A DNA stretch of 64,000 nt from Pullulanibacillus sp. KACC 23026 (GCF_029094525.1 NZ_CP119107.1:2728001-2792000), one strand, 5' to 3'; positions 8,077 to 16,475 are shown, counted from the first letter of the stretch. Program-made: numbers and translations. Notes: generated from the sequence alone by a model not told the origin.

Positions 8077-8541
8077 TAAGACATATCCTTCCTTTCTATA
8101 AAGGTCAACAATCGTGTTTAAAGCGCAGAAAAAAGTGACCTTATGATGACTATCCAAATAAAATGAGTCACTTATTTAAATTCGACAGACCTAGTTCGCT
8201 TCCTCTTTTAAATCGATCATTTGAAAGTCTAAAAAATACTCCAAAATAGTTTTTCTCCAAGGAAAAAGCATCAGCATTGTTTTGATCGTCCCTCCCCTGA
8301 AATAAGTCCAGAGCATTCATTGGTGGCAGTGCGCCACGAAAGGTTGCTTTCTGTAATTGTAAACCTGATACACTCACTATTAATATAGACTTTATGATGC
8401 GCGGCTTTTTTGATTGACCGGCACCTATTATTGTTATGAGGTTGGCATCAAAAATTTAACGGCTCCCCTGTTCAAATAACAGGAGAGCCGCCGATCTTTC
8501 TTCTTCCTTCGATTTTCGAATGAAACGGGAGAACCGTCCCC
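8077..8541. other. Spacer between the exporter and the lipoprotein gene
   Basis: No gene is supported here. A minus-strand 69-codon frame (8168-8377) starts at a GTG without a ribosome binding site and has no recognisable domain. The exporter promoter is expected near 8,090-8,170. The right end carries the lipoprotein terminator and a REP-like element. Confidence 0.5.
8460..8490 (-). terminator. Rho-independent terminator of the lipoprotein gene
   Basis: A 13-bp stem (8460-8472 with 8478-8490, one mismatch) closes a 5-base loop. On the minus strand it is followed by TTAAATTTTT. Confidence 0.75.
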
Positions 8542-8548
8542 CTATTTC
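8522..8548. repeat. REP-like palindrome (R10)
   Basis: Left arm GAAACGGG, right arm CTATTTCA. On the minus strand its edge ATGAAATAG supplies the last Met-Lys codons and the stop of the lipoprotein gene. Confidence 0.8.
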
Positions 8549-9519
8549 ATGGCCACTGCAATCTGCAAGGCGGTCAGTGGGTTGCGGCTTGATACTTGAT
8601 AGACCATTTGGTGATATTGCCATTGGACGGTTGTCAGGGTGGATTGATTCCAATTAGTAATGGTGACAACGCCAATCATTTGGGGAGCTGGAAGGGCATT
8701 ATCGTGTAAATAAGCAACAACGTTTTCAGCTAATTTTTTACTGTCTGGGTAGGCTTTATTTTGATAGGCCGGATCAGTCGGACTATCGACTCTGATGCAC
8801 CAACGACCTTCATTCCAGTACAAAAAAGCATGTCCGGCAGCCCCTTCACTTAAAGCTTGAATCCCATTTCCAAGATCAACCATTTGCCCTTCGGTTGCTT
8901 GGACTTCTGTATATCCAGTTATTTGTTTTTGTGCCTCTGCTGAGCTTTTATACTCTGTGCCTTCAACTGTCGCAATCGCTGTCCCGGCGGAAGCTTCCTT
9001 CGAATTGATACTTGCCGGCTTGTTTGTCTCGAATAATTGGGCTTTGTAATACCAAGTTTCGGAATGGGTGGCCGCTGTCAAATAGTGACCTTTTGCAACG
9101 GGAACATCGGTGGGTAACATCACAGGAACCTTCGTCTGTATCGATTTTGACACATCATTTAAAGCCCTTTTGATTGTGGTCGGTGCAGTGTTGGTTTGCC
9201 CATTGCTTGAGCCGTTTCCACTGTTAGCTGTTGACCCCTTTGTTGAACTTGACCCGTTGTCCGTATTTGCTTCAGTCGATTGACCGGAATTTTGAGTTTG
9301 ACTGGATTCAGAAGACGGTTCCGACTTTTGGGATGAAACTGAACCGTTGTTTGCTGACTTGTTTTCCTTCGTTGTTGACGCGTTGGTGGTTCCAGTCGAT
9401 TGACTGGTAGATGGTGTTTGCTCTTTAGTGGACTTTGATGCCTGATCCGAGCTGCATCCACTTAAACCCAATATCAAGGCACATAAAAGACTAGCACCAA
9501 CGCCTAGTTTAATTCTCAT
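8542..9519 (-). CDS. Secreted lipoprotein with Ser/Asn/Thr-rich linker, function unknown
   Basis: This is a 325-residue protein with a lipoprotein signal peptide and the lipobox LSGC, Cys22 being the lipidated residue. Residues about 23-115 are a low-complexity linker of Ser, Thr, Asn, Gly and Gln, which would lift the C-terminal part away from the membrane. The C-terminal about 210 residues form a folded domain of unknown family, with stretches such as HYLTAATHSETWYYKAQLFE and GHAFLYWNEGRWCIRVDSP. I do not recognise it. The gene is monocistronic with its own terminator, and the stop codon falls in a REP-like element. Confidence 0.75.
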   Translation of the reverse strand: MRIKLGVGASLLCALILGLSGCSSDQASKSTKEQTPSTSQSTGTTNASTTKENKSANNGSVSSQKSEPSSESSQTQNSGQSTEANTDNGSSSTKGSTANSGNGSSNGQTNTAPTTIKRALNDVSKSIQTKVPVMLPTDVPVAKGHYLTAATHSETWYYKAQLFETNKPASINSKEASAGTAIATVEGTEYKSSAEAQKQITGYTEVQATEGQMVDLGNGIQALSEGAAGHAFLYWNEGRWCIRVDSPTDPAYQNKAYPDSKKLAENVVAYLHDNALPAPQMIGVVTITNWNQSTLTTVQWQYHQMVYQVSSRNPLTALQIAVAMK

Positions 9520-9584
9520 ATGAACGAGTTCCTCCTTTTTTTACGTTCACTATATAGTCGTTTCAGTCGAACGATTGTTTCAGT

Positions 9585-9611
9585 GGAACGCGGGGACGGT
9601 TCTCGCGTTTC
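9585..9611. repeat. REP-like palindrome (R11)
   Basis: A 27-base copy, inverted relative to most others (GGAACGCG-GGGACGGTTCT-CGCGTTTC). It lies between two divergent genes. It is the only clear copy at 5' rather than 3' gene ends. Confidence 0.85.
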
Positions 9612-9693
9612 AGTCCGCGCAAAAAAATTGGAACGGGTCAACCTTCTCTTGCCATAATTTATTGTGAGCATTGGTTAGACAGGAGGCCATTTT

Positions 9694-10347
9694 ATGAATT
9701 CGAATGATCCTTATTACTCAAATGTGAATCCGTATGAGGTTAGTCCTTACCAAGATGAGACGAATTTTGTTCAACAACAGAGCAGCACTATGGAACGCGA
9801 AAAACCGGTCAAAGGGGAAGCCACTTGGACAGATGGCGGAAGCATTACAAAATGTAATATTCCTTGGTCTGATAACCATTATATGACAGCAGGAGTTGGA
9901 ACCAATAGTCCTTATAAATGCGGCGAGATGCTTCATGTGAAGAATTTATCCAACCAAAAAGAGATAAACGTAATAGTCGTAGATGAGATTTCTAGTAATC
10001 ACCCCAAACGGATTACCCTACATCGAAAAGCCTTCGAAGCCCTGGGTGCCAAATTAGAAGAAGGTCTCATCCATATTGAAATAGTACCAGTCTCGAAGTC
10101 TGCTAGTCATACTACTGGACGAAGCGAATGGGTGAATTATTTAGTAAACGTGACGAGAGCCGCCTTTCCTCACTATATAGTAAAAGGCTACCGACCTATT
10201 GAAGAAAGACAATACACGCCTTCACACATTCAAGAATCCTTTGACTTCTTTCTGCAATCGCAGTCAGGTACCAAATTTGTTCGAGGAACTGTCCTTTTCG
10301 ATGTCACATCCAATCAAGTCCTCTCAGTTGATTTGAAAGAGCTTTGA
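9694..10347 (+). CDS. Double-psi beta-barrel (RlpA-like) protein with C-terminal DUF3889
   Basis: This is a 217-residue protein. After a disordered Asn/Tyr/Gln-rich N-terminus of about 45 residues comes a double-psi beta-barrel of the RlpA/expansin type. It shows GEATWTDGGSITKCNIPW, NSPYKCGEMLHVKNL and VVDEISSNHPKRITLHRKAFEALG. The C-terminal about 75 residues (NYLVNVTRAAFPHYIVKGY to VLFDVTSNQVLSVDLKEL) resemble DUF3889, found in Bacillus spore- and envelope-associated proteins. There is no signal peptide, so it could be a spore or cytoplasmic protein. GACAGGAGG precedes the ATG. Family assignment is from pattern recognition; function is unknown. Confidence 0.75.
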   Translation: MNSNDPYYSNVNPYEVSPYQDETNFVQQQSSTMEREKPVKGEATWTDGGSITKCNIPWSDNHYMTAGVGTNSPYKCGEMLHVKNLSNQKEINVIVVDEISSNHPKRITLHRKAFEALGAKLEEGLIHIEIVPVSKSASHTTGRSEWVNYLVNVTRAAFPHYIVKGYRPIEERQYTPSHIQESFDFFLQSQSGTKFVRGTVLFDVTSNQVLSVDLKEL

Positions 10348-10379
10348 TCATCAACGACGCTCACATTTTTAGAAAAACA

Positions 10380-10427
10380 AAAGGACGGTTCCCCCATTAA
10401 AATAAGAGAATCGTCCTTTGTTTAAGT
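10380..10427 (+). terminator. Rho-independent terminator after the barrel/DUF3889 gene
   Basis: AAAGGACGGTTC (10380-10391) pairs with GAATCGTCCTTT (10408-10419) through one G-U, followed by GTTTAAGTGTTT. The stem carries the core of the REP-like element (GGACGGTTC), so a repeat may have been recruited as a terminator. Confidence 0.75.
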
Positions 10428-10447
10428 GTTTATTTCAACTTCCGAAT

Positions 10448-10474
10448 GAAACGTGAGAACCGTCCCCGCGTTTC
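10448..10474. repeat. REP-like palindrome (R12)
   Basis: Left arm GAAACGTG and right arm CGCGTTTC, followed by a duplicated CCCCGCGTTTC. On the minus strand this duplicated edge provides the TGA stop of the DUF4173 gene. Confidence 0.85.
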
Positions 10475-10482
10475 CCCGCGTT

Positions 10483-11943
10483 TCAAACCTCTAATTTTTT
10501 AAGCTGGCGGTAGGCCTTCTCACGTGATAGGTTGTAGGAGCGCCAGTCGGCATGATGGGTGTTTGCTTCTATCTTGCGTTCTTGCAGCAGGTTTTTTAAT
10601 CCTGGGATATCGGGATTTGTTTTATACAATTGTATGAGCCCTTCAACACCGGTGTAGGACAGTTGGTTCAAGTAATCTATGTCGATTTTGTTCGTGGCCT
10701 GATAACGCTGGATATTGTGGTCGACGATTAAGCGATCGAGCGGCATGATATTAATTAATACATAGAAGACAAGGGCAGCAATAAGATAAAAGTGAATAAG
10801 CGGCAAGCGCCGGATCCAAATTTTAATTAACGTATAAGCGAAAATCACGGCAAGGAACACCATAAAACAATGAACAAGAATTCGGATAGTGGTAAACCCG
10901 TAAGCTTCTTCATACATCGATAAGCGCATCCAAGAGGAGACAAGCATAATGCCGCTGAAGATAACGAGGCAGGATAAAATCATTTGAATGGTTCGTTGTA
11001 AACCTCGACTCGCTTCCTTCACAAAAGTCACAACCGCAATGAGGATCGACAAATTAATCAAGGTAACAACCATCAACTCACCAAAACCGTGCCTAGCGTA
11101 CTCCGCATAGGTCATATCCGATTGCAGCGACTGGCCAAAGAAATACTTGAATTGAACAATCGTAAACAATAAGTATACAAGATTCAATAAAATGAGCACG
11201 GTGCTCGCCATAATCCCGCTCCAACTAACAGTCTCACTATCTGGCTGAGCTTTCCGGACAAGGCCTTTTTTATAAAAAGCGACTTGCATGACGCCAAAGA
11301 AACCTAACGTGTACAGGAGAATGATAATCCCGCGACCGATGAATTCCTGTAACTGAAAGCCTAGCAGCCACTTTGGCACACTGGTCAATAATCGACTAAA
11401 GGCGAGATCGGCCGACGAAAGTAAGACTAGAATGATGCCAAGCAGCGGCACTGCAATGACAAGACCCAAGATCACCTGCTTGACGACAGCGGCCTGCTCC
11501 GTGTTCAGCCCTTTAGTTAAGGCCTTTAAAAGGAGGCCAAAAAATTTAACCACATAGACGATCGCGGCTCCCATTTTCACAAACAAGTAGCCAATGAATG
11601 AACGCCTGAACCAAGATAAAAACTTTGGGCTTGTCACCAAGATGAGATGAACGAAAACCAGAAACGGGATCGCCAGTATATTCAAAGCATAAAATACCAT
11701 GTTCGAATAGCCAAAATAAGTGAGCGCTAAGAACCAAATAGAAAAATAGATCAGATACCCAAGGCGTTTATTCGTAAAACGATAGCCCTTAAAGCGCACA
11801 AAAAACACCAGATAAAAGCCTGCCAAGAAGATAAGATAAGACACACCAATTTGACTCTGGAAGAACATCTCCTCTGCCAAAGCACCAAGACCCAAACAAA
11901 CCAATAAAAACCAGCCATCGTATTTATGAATACGTATTTTCAT
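10483..11943 (-). CDS. DUF4173-family polytopic membrane protein
   Basis: This is a 486-residue integral membrane protein with about twelve hydrophobic segments and a soluble C-terminal tail of about 70 residues (VDHNIQRY to the end) containing a predicted helical repeat-like stretch. The pattern fits the DUF4173/DUF4153 family common in Firmicutes, whose biochemical role is not established. The upstream region (11,965-12,095) holds several TGTATATA(G/C) boxes that match the palindrome in front of the padR gene. The gene is therefore probably controlled by the neighbouring PadR regulator. GGAGG lies upstream of the ATG. Confidence 0.75.
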   Translation of the reverse strand: MKIRIHKYDGWFLLVCLGLGALAEEMFFQSQIGVSYLIFLAGFYLVFFVRFKGYRFTNKRLGYLIYFSIWFLALTYFGYSNMVFYALNILAIPFLVFVHLILVTSPKFLSWFRRSFIGYLFVKMGAAIVYVVKFFGLLLKALTKGLNTEQAAVVKQVILGLVIAVPLLGIILVLLSSADLAFSRLLTSVPKWLLGFQLQEFIGRGIIILLYTLGFFGVMQVAFYKKGLVRKAQPDSETVSWSGIMASTVLILLNLVYLLFTIVQFKYFFGQSLQSDMTYAEYARHGFGELMVVTLINLSILIAVVTFVKEASRGLQRTIQMILSCLVIFSGIMLVSSWMRLSMYEEAYGFTTIRILVHCFMVFLAVIFAYTLIKIWIRRLPLIHFYLIAALVFYVLINIMPLDRLIVDHNIQRYQATNKIDIDYLNQLSYTGVEGLIQLYKTNPDIPGLKNLLQERKIEANTHHADWRSYNLSREKAYRQLKKLEV

Positions 11944-11970
11944 TGAAAAGCCTCCATATGTCGTTTTTCT

Positions 11971-12095
11971 ATGTATATAGTTATTCTAGGTATTACCTTA
12001 AAAAAAGAGCACCTGTATCATGTTTCTTTGTATATAGAATTGCTAGGTAAACACTCAAAAAAATGTATATACATCCGTTTTTTTATGTATATACC
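11971..12095. promoter_or_regulatory. Cluster of TGTATATA boxes, candidate PadR operators
   Basis: ATGTATATAG at 11971, TTGTATATAG near 12029, the perfect palindrome ATGTATATACAT at 12063-12074 and ATGTATATACC at 12085 lie between the HAAS gene and the DUF4173 gene. The first two are each followed by a CTAGGTA block, so this is a duplicated unit. Confidence 0.6.
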
Positions 12096-12096
12096 A

Positions 12097-12735
12097 CTAA
12101 ACCGATGCCCTTCTCCCCCACCGGTAGCCAAGCCAGCTGATTGGATAAAGAATCATCGTTGAAACGATACACCCTATTATAAAAGGACGACTCAGCAGCG
12201 GGTCAAACCAATAATAAGGAATCAGATGAAAGACCGTTAAGGCCATAAGAGAAAGGTTTGGAACAAGCGCTAGTAAAAACGTGTTCTTGAGTAAACGGCG
12301 TCCGCTATGACCAAACGCTTTGCCGACTTCATAGCCTAATAGCGCCCAAAAGAACATGTAGATGAGCATAATCATCATTGGAATGGAAGTCAAATACCGC
12401 CAGACAAGCTCAGCCGGACGCCAATCAAAGATGTTACACGTCAGCGTCAACAGCCCCCCTGCCGCAAAAAAAATCAAATTCGCGATCAGAAAAAGTTTAT
12501 TTAGTTTGGAAGGCGTGACAACCGCCTCTTCCCTCCACATGTCACTAATTTCTTCTGGGGAACCAAGCCTTTCAATGATGTAATCCAGTTCTGTTAATCC
12601 CTGTTCATCTGCAGACCGTTCTAAGAGGATTTCATTAATATGAACCGCATACTCTTCAAGAATGGACTCCTTTTCCGAGTGATCTTTTAGACCTTGCGCC
12701 AACTGGGACAAGAACATTTCACTCGCTTGACTCAT
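12097..12735 (-). CDS. HAAS-type (DUF1700-like) membrane protein partnered with PadR
   Basis: This is a 212-residue protein. An N-terminal cytoplasmic helical domain of about 75 residues ([21 protein letters not shown], then [13 protein letters not shown]) is of the HAAS type that accompanies PadR regulators. It is followed by four membrane helices. The start is the ATG at 12735, which overlaps the padR stop as ATGA, so the two genes are translationally coupled. A longer frame from 12786 would overlap padR and is not credible. Such proteins are thought to act as membrane partners of PadR-controlled stress systems. The exact role is unknown. Confidence 0.8.
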   Translation of the reverse strand: MSQASEMFLSQLAQGLKDHSEKESILEEYAVHINEILLERSADEQGLTELDYIIERLGSPEEISDMWREEAVVTPSKLNKLFLIANLIFFAAGGLLTLTCNIFDWRPAELVWRYLTSIPMMIMLIYMFFWALLGYEVGKAFGHSGRRLLKNTFLLALVPNLSLMALTVFHLIPYYWFDPLLSRPFIIGCIVSTMILYPISWLGYRWGRRASV

Positions 12736-13064
12736 GGTTTTGGATCCTGTATGACTTGATTCATAACCCGAACAAATTGCTGCCATTCGCTTGTCTTTTC
12801 AGCCAAAATCTCTCGGCCAGCATCGGTAATTTTATAATACTTTCGAGCTGGGCCCTTCTCTTGCTCCTGCCAGTAGTAGATGATATAGTCTTGCTTTTCC
12901 AGCTTATGCAAGGCGGGATATAACGTCCCTTCCTTCACCTGCAAATGATGCCCGCTCCGCTTATCCAGCTCCTTTACCAACTCATAACCGTACATATCGC
13001 GTTCATTTAATAACTGCAGAAGGATTAACGATGTGCTCCCCTTCACTAACTCTCGGTTGAACAT
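12732..13064 (-). CDS. PadR-family transcriptional regulator
   Basis: This is a 110-residue regulator of the short PadR type. The winged helix is evident: [50 protein letters not shown] and the wing [25 protein letters not shown]. The C-terminal helix mediates dimerisation. PadR proteins usually repress by binding ATGT-Nx-ACAT dyads and are released by phenolics, drugs or envelope stress. The gene overlaps the HAAS gene by four bases. A perfect dyad, GTATAT-AG-ATATAC, lies 30 bases upstream of its start, which suggests autoregulation. Confidence 0.92.
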   Translation of the reverse strand: MFNRELVKGSTSLILLQLLNERDMYGYELVKELDKRSGHHLQVKEGTLYPALHKLEKQDYIIYYWQEQEKGPARKYYKITDAGREILAEKTSEWQQFVRVMNQVIQDPKP

Positions 13065-13092
13065 TTTTGACGTTCACCTACCTCGTATTCAT

Positions 13093-13113
13093 ATGTATAT
13101 AGATATACTACAT
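13093..13113. promoter_or_regulatory. PadR-type operator palindrome
   Basis: ATGT-N13-ACAT enclosing the perfect dyad GTATATAGATATAC (13095-13108), 30 bases upstream of the padR start. The same TGTATATA core recurs at 11,971-12,095. Confidence 0.65.
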
Positions 13114-13187
13114 GATCCTTTATATAAATGTAAAGGGGTTTGGAAAATTAAGATCCACTTTTTACTCATTAAATGGCTAAAGCGAAC

Positions 13188-13224
13188 TTTCTAAATAAGC
13201 GGAGAAATTCCGCTTATTTAGAAA
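13188..13224. repeat. Perfect palindromic repeat (AAATAAGCGGA family)
   Basis: 16-bp perfect arms separated by GAAAT. Degenerate relatives follow at about 13,244, 13,311 and 13,365, spaced 50-65 bases apart, so this is a small family of intergenic hairpins. Confidence 0.75.
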
Positions 13225-13616
13225 TCAACATTGAAAATAGCTAAAATAGACGGAAGAATTCCGACTATTGACTCGAAAAACATAAAAATAGGTCATTTCT
13301 TTTGGTTTAAACGGAAAAACTCCGCTTATTTACGACGAACTGAACGCTACTTTGGTTGATAACGGAAAAATCTCCGCTTATTTCAACGTTCACAGGTGCC
13401 GCTAAAATTTCTTGTTAACCATGACAGTCCGTTTTTTACTTTAAGAACAATTCGATAATCCAACTTCTATTTTAACATATTTATCCAAATACCTTGGTAA
13501 TCCCCCTACCTTTCACTTGCTCAATCACAGGTTAATTCACACACCGCCAATAATTATATCCACACCATGTAAATTACACTGTGCTTTGAAAAGGTCAATA
13601 AACATTGATCTTACAA

Positions 13617-13658
13617 TAAAAATCGCACGGTGAATGACTATGTGAACCCGTGCGATTT
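13617..13658 (-). terminator. Rho-independent terminator of the RibF-like gene
   Basis: AAATCGCACGG (13620-13630) pairs perfectly with CCGTGCGATTT (13648-13658). On the minus strand the stem is followed by TTATTG. A second hairpin with a T6 tract on the plus strand lies at 13,695-13,723. Confidence 0.65.
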
Positions 13659-13764
13659 ACCTTGATAGTTAATGTTTGCACCTCTGAAGTGAACCCGTTA
13701 GCTTTAGAGCTTAACGGTTTTTTCTATGTATAGAATTGAAAATCAATTAATCCGAGATGACTAG

Positions 13765-14697
13765 TTATTCGTTCAATCCAAATAGCGTTTCGGCTTCCTG
13801 CTTATCTTGTTTCATTTGTTCTATAAGGGGTTCTAATCCGTCGAACTTGATTTCTCCCCTCATGTAACTTAAAAAGGAAACGGAAACCTGTTTACCGTAT
13901 AAATCTCCGGAATAGTTCAGTAAATAAGCTTCAATTAAGTAATGCTTGCCATTTACTGTGGGGCGATATCCCGAACTAATTAAGGTATTCCAATAGTCGG
14001 TTATCCCCTGTGATTCGTCATGGATACCTACGATCCCGATATAAACGCCCGGTTTTGGAGTCACGTAGGATTCGACATTCCCTAAGTTGATCGTTGGGAA
14101 CCCAAGCTCTCTTCCTAGCTTTTCTCCATGTATAACTGTACCAGCAACTGTAAAGGGACGTCCCATTAACGTTTGAACAGCTTCCATTTTGCCTTCTTCA
14201 ACGAGACGAATGATCTTGCTGGTTTCTATAGGATGTCCGTTAACCGTTAGCTCTGGAACGACTTGAACCTCTATATTAACTTGCCGACAGAGATCCACTA
14301 ACTCTTTAAAACTCGACATCCCCATTTCTTCCACGCGGTACGATTGTCCGACAATAATCTGTTTAATAGACAATTTTGCCAGACACTCTAACACCCATTT
14401 TTTTGCTGTATCTGCCAATCCATCTTCTGGTAAAAATGAATTATAATATTTTTGAACACCTAGATTTTCTAGCCTCTCTAACTTTTCACTAAAGGATGTT
14501 AAAGCGTTTGAATGGCTTGATTCCTGATGAGCCGAGGAAAAACCAATAATAGCCAAATGATCCTTTTCCCCGATTAATTTCTTTGCAGAACGAAGAATCG
14601 CTTCATGGCCTAAATGAACGCCGTCAAAATTCCCCAGAACCGCAACCAATGACTCCGAATCACCCTTTAATTCAGGTGTTAATTCAATGACTTCCAC
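13765..14697 (-). CDS. RibF-like riboflavin kinase / FAD synthetase paralogue
   Basis: This is a protein of about 310 residues with the two-domain RibF plan. The N-terminal nucleotidyltransferase (FAD synthetase) domain has LGNFDGVHLGHEAIL. The C-terminal flavokinase domain has GTVIHGEKLGRELGFPTINL, PGVYIGIVG and SGYRPTV. The adenylyltransferase motif around VGQSYRVEEMG departs from the usual VGxDFRFG, so the FAD synthetase half may be weak or altered. It is probably not the housekeeping copy. It sits three small genes away from the prenyl-FMN decarboxylase cluster, suggesting a dedicated FMN supply. Start GTG 14697 follows GGTGGGTGA. TTG 14712 is the alternative. Confidence 0.8.
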   Translation of the reverse strand: MEVIELTPELKGDSESLVAVLGNFDGVHLGHEAILRSAKKLIGEKDHLAIIGFSSAHQESSHSNALTSFSEKLERLENLGVQKYYNSFLPEDGLADTAKKWVLECLAKLSIKQIIVGQSYRVEEMGMSSFKELVDLCRQVNIEVQVVPELTVNGHPIETSKIIRLVEEGKMEAVQTLMGRPFTVAGTVIHGEKLGRELGFPTINLGNVESYVTPKPGVYIGIVGIHDESQGITDYWNTLISSGYRPTVNGKHYLIEAYLLNYSGDLYGKQVSVSFLSYMRGEIKFDGLEPLIEQMKQDKQEAETLFGLNE

Positions 14698-14797
14698 ACT
14701 CTCACCCACCAATTAGACTAATGACTATTGATAACTAAACATAGAGTTTGCTTTGAATTCTCTTTAACAGGAGAAGCTCTTTTAATAGGAATGGTTC

Positions 14798-15328
14798 TTA
14801 GATCGAGAGCGCGTTCTTTAATTCTTCTCGAGTGTTTTCCAATAATGAAGAGTGATTTTTCACTAAGAAATCTTTTAATAGGTCTTTGGATTTGGCATCC
14901 ATTTTATCTAGAATAATATGTCCCTTTAATGCCTTATCCATATTGTTGACGTGTTCAGGCATCGATTTATAGCCAGGTCGAATCCGGCGTTCTTCTTTTG
15001 AAACCCTTAATTCACAGGCTGCTATCCCACTAATTTTTGGCCCCTTAAGGTCTCTATCCACAACCACCCAAACGATCCAATACAAATTCGAATTTTCTAA
15101 CATCGCTTCTCTGTCCGGTGAAAAACGAACACGCTTTTCAATCTTGCTTCTTCCATGCATCGCCTGCATATCGATATAAGCCTCACCCTGCTGCGGATCG
15201 ATAATTACCGGCGTGACATTATCTAAATTGATGGTGCCGACTCCAAAGCTGCCATCCCCATCTGTTGAGTCCCCGCTCAGTATGGTAAATTGCTCTTTGC
15301 TTTTATTTCCGGAAATATCTTCTGACAT
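14798..15328 (-). CDS. ywhD: YwhD-family protein
   Basis: This is a 176-residue protein resembling Bacillus YwhD, of unknown function. Conserved stretches include SGDSTDGDGSFGVGTINLDN, NVTPVIIDPQQGEAYIDMQA, HGRSKIEKRVRFS, RRIRPGYKSMPEHVNNMDKA and LKGHIILDKMDAKSKD. There is no signal peptide. The start is the ATG at 15328, preceded by GGAGGTCAAAAC. An ATG at 15391 lies within the spacer after the DUF1450 gene and has no site. It lies between the RibF-like gene and a DUF1450 gene in one direction, perhaps as an operon. Confidence 0.8.
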   Translation of the reverse strand: MSEDISGNKSKEQFTILSGDSTDGDGSFGVGTINLDNVTPVIIDPQQGEAYIDMQAMHGRSKIEKRVRFSPDREAMLENSNLYWIVWVVVDRDLKGPKISGIAACELRVSKEERRIRPGYKSMPEHVNNMDKALKGHIILDKMDAKSKDLLKDFLVKNHSSLLENTREELKNALSI

Positions 15329-15362
15329 GTTTTGACCTCCATCTCTAAAGCTTTGACAATCT

Positions 15363-15617
15363 CTAATTGAAAAATGCCAACTCTTCTTCAATTTTTTGTT
15401 TTATTTTAATTAAACACTCCTCTGCTGAATTTGCAAAAATCCGTTTATTATTGACCATCGCATACGGCTTGAGCCGGCAAATTCCGCAGAAAGATAAACA
15501 ATCACTTGTGATCACCGAAACTTCAGGGTAAATGGATTCAATCTCTTCTTCAATATTTAGATTATTAATGAGACTGGCTTCGCAAATCTCAACAACCACA
15601 ATCCCCATTGCATTCAT
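15363..15617 (-). CDS. DUF1450-family cysteine-motif protein (YuzB-like)
   Basis: This is an 84-residue small protein. Cysteines in VVEIC and SDCLSFCGICRLKPYAMVNN form the CxxxC.C pattern of the DUF1450/YuzB family, which resembles thioredoxin-fold ferredoxin-like proteins. A metal or Fe-S site is plausible but unproven. The C-terminal helix AEECLIKIKQKIEEE completes the fold. It is followed 34 bases later by ywhD. A second in-frame Met at residue 4 could also serve as start. Confidence 0.75.
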   Translation of the reverse strand: MNAMGIVVVEICEASLINNLNIEEEIESIYPEVSVITSDCLSFCGICRLKPYAMVNNKRIFANSAEECLIKIKQKIEEELAFFN

Positions 15618-15965
15618 ATCATATCATTTCCTAATCATTTTATTTAGTTTTAAAATTCCCATCAACCGTTAAGTTAACATTATTCTTATTAAACCGCAAA
15701 ATTTTTGTATTGGATAGCTTGGCTTACTGCCAAATTATTAGTGGAGGAAAACTTAGAGGGCCCGCTGCTTCAACTTATCAGAGGTTAGCTTCCTAGATCT
15801 TTCCTCATGTTGGCTTGTCCCGAGGAAACACGTTGCGACGTCTAGTGGTTAGTCAAGGGACAAGTCGTTCGTTCACTGCGAAAAATCCCCTTCTTTTAAC
15901 TTAGGATTTTAAATGAGTGTAAAAAAGGACGGTTCTCCTGTGAAAGGAAAACCACCCCTTTGATT
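15618..15965. repeat. Gene-free spacer with copy 2 of the structured repeat
   Basis: In inverse orientation this stretch shares AAAAGNNGGGGATTTTNCG and TTCCTCGGGACAAGCCA with 2,270-2,600, and a hairpin with arms CTTGTCCC (15814-15821) and GGGACAAG (15857-15864). A decayed REP-like copy (AAGGACGGTTCTCC) lies near 15,928. Confidence 0.45.
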
Positions 15966-16475
15966 TTAACGTTTCATTCGGTTTTTGAATGAAACGGGAG
16001 AACCGTCCCCCTGTTTCAATTCGTCGAGGGTTTCTTGCCAGCGGGCGATGACGGTTGAACTGTCTTTCAGGTGGATTTGGACGCCCGATGTAATGTCCGC
16101 ATATTTGGCTTGATCTTCTTTGATATGTGTGAGGTCCGCTTGAAAGCGAGCGCGATTATGCTTAGGATTCTCAAGCTGGGACATTGGACGAAGCTCAAGG
16201 TTTAGATAGCACGCTTTACCCTTGTAAAATAAAACAACCATGGCTTTTCCGGTTCTTAAGATATTTTGGGTTGTTTGCGTAGTGGGCCATAAGGCGAGTC
16301 TCAGATGGCTCGAATCCATGGCAATGATTTCTCCCACACTGATCATGGCGGTATGCGGCCAGCCGTCTTCGTTCACCGTTTCAAGCATGAAGGCTTCATG
16401 CTGCTTCTTCTCTAAATGTTCTCCATTCAAAAGGTCATAAAGATCATCAGACAATTTAGGCTGAACATCGGTCAT
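15966..16475 (-). CDS. Pyridoxamine 5'-phosphate oxidase-like FMN-binding split-barrel protein
   Basis: This is a 169-residue protein with the FMN-binding split-barrel pattern: HEAFMLETVNEDGWPHTAMIS in strands 1-2, LRLALWPTTQTTQNIL, and KAMVVLFYKGKACYLNLELRP. It lies 31 bases after the bsdD-like gene and probably belongs to that operon, so it may handle flavin or a quinone in phenolic-acid metabolism (inference). The last 14 or so residues (QGDGSPVSFKNRMKR) are encoded by a REP-like element inserted in frame, so the natural C-terminus probably ended near ETLDELK. Confidence 0.8.
   Translation of the reverse strand: MTDVQPKLSDDLYDLLNGEHLEKKQHEAFMLETVNEDGWPHTAMISVGEIIAMDSSHLRLALWPTTQTTQNILRTGKAMVVLFYKGKACYLNLELRPMSQLENPKHNRARFQADLTHIKEDQAKYADITSGVQIHLKDSSTVIARWQETLDELKQGDGSPVSFKNRMKR
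15991..16017. repeat. REP-like palindrome (R13) inside a CDS 3' end
   Basis: Left arm GAAACGGG, right arm CTGTTTCA region. It is translated in frame as the C-terminal tail of the split-barrel protein. It is the rightmost copy in the window. Confidence 0.85.

Larger units (their letters stand above)
13114..13764. other. Gene-free spacer with repeated TCCGC hairpins
   Basis: About 650 bases without a gene. Four related palindromic motifs lie in the left half: a perfect one with 16-bp arms (13188-13203 with 13209-13224), an imperfect one at about 13,244-13,268 (TAGACGGAAGAATTCCGACTA), and halves at about 13,311 and 13,365 (ACGGAAAAACTCCGCTTATTT type). The right half has two hairpins downstream of the RibF-like gene. 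Confidence 0.65.

Noticed and set aside
8168-8377. 69-codon minus-strand frame
   Set aside because: It begins at a GTG without a ribosome binding site and has no known motif or conserved context.
13695-13723. Plus-strand terminator (CCGTTA stem with T6)
   Set aside because: It is a real hairpin, but no plus-strand gene lies upstream to use it, so I mention it only within the spacer entry.
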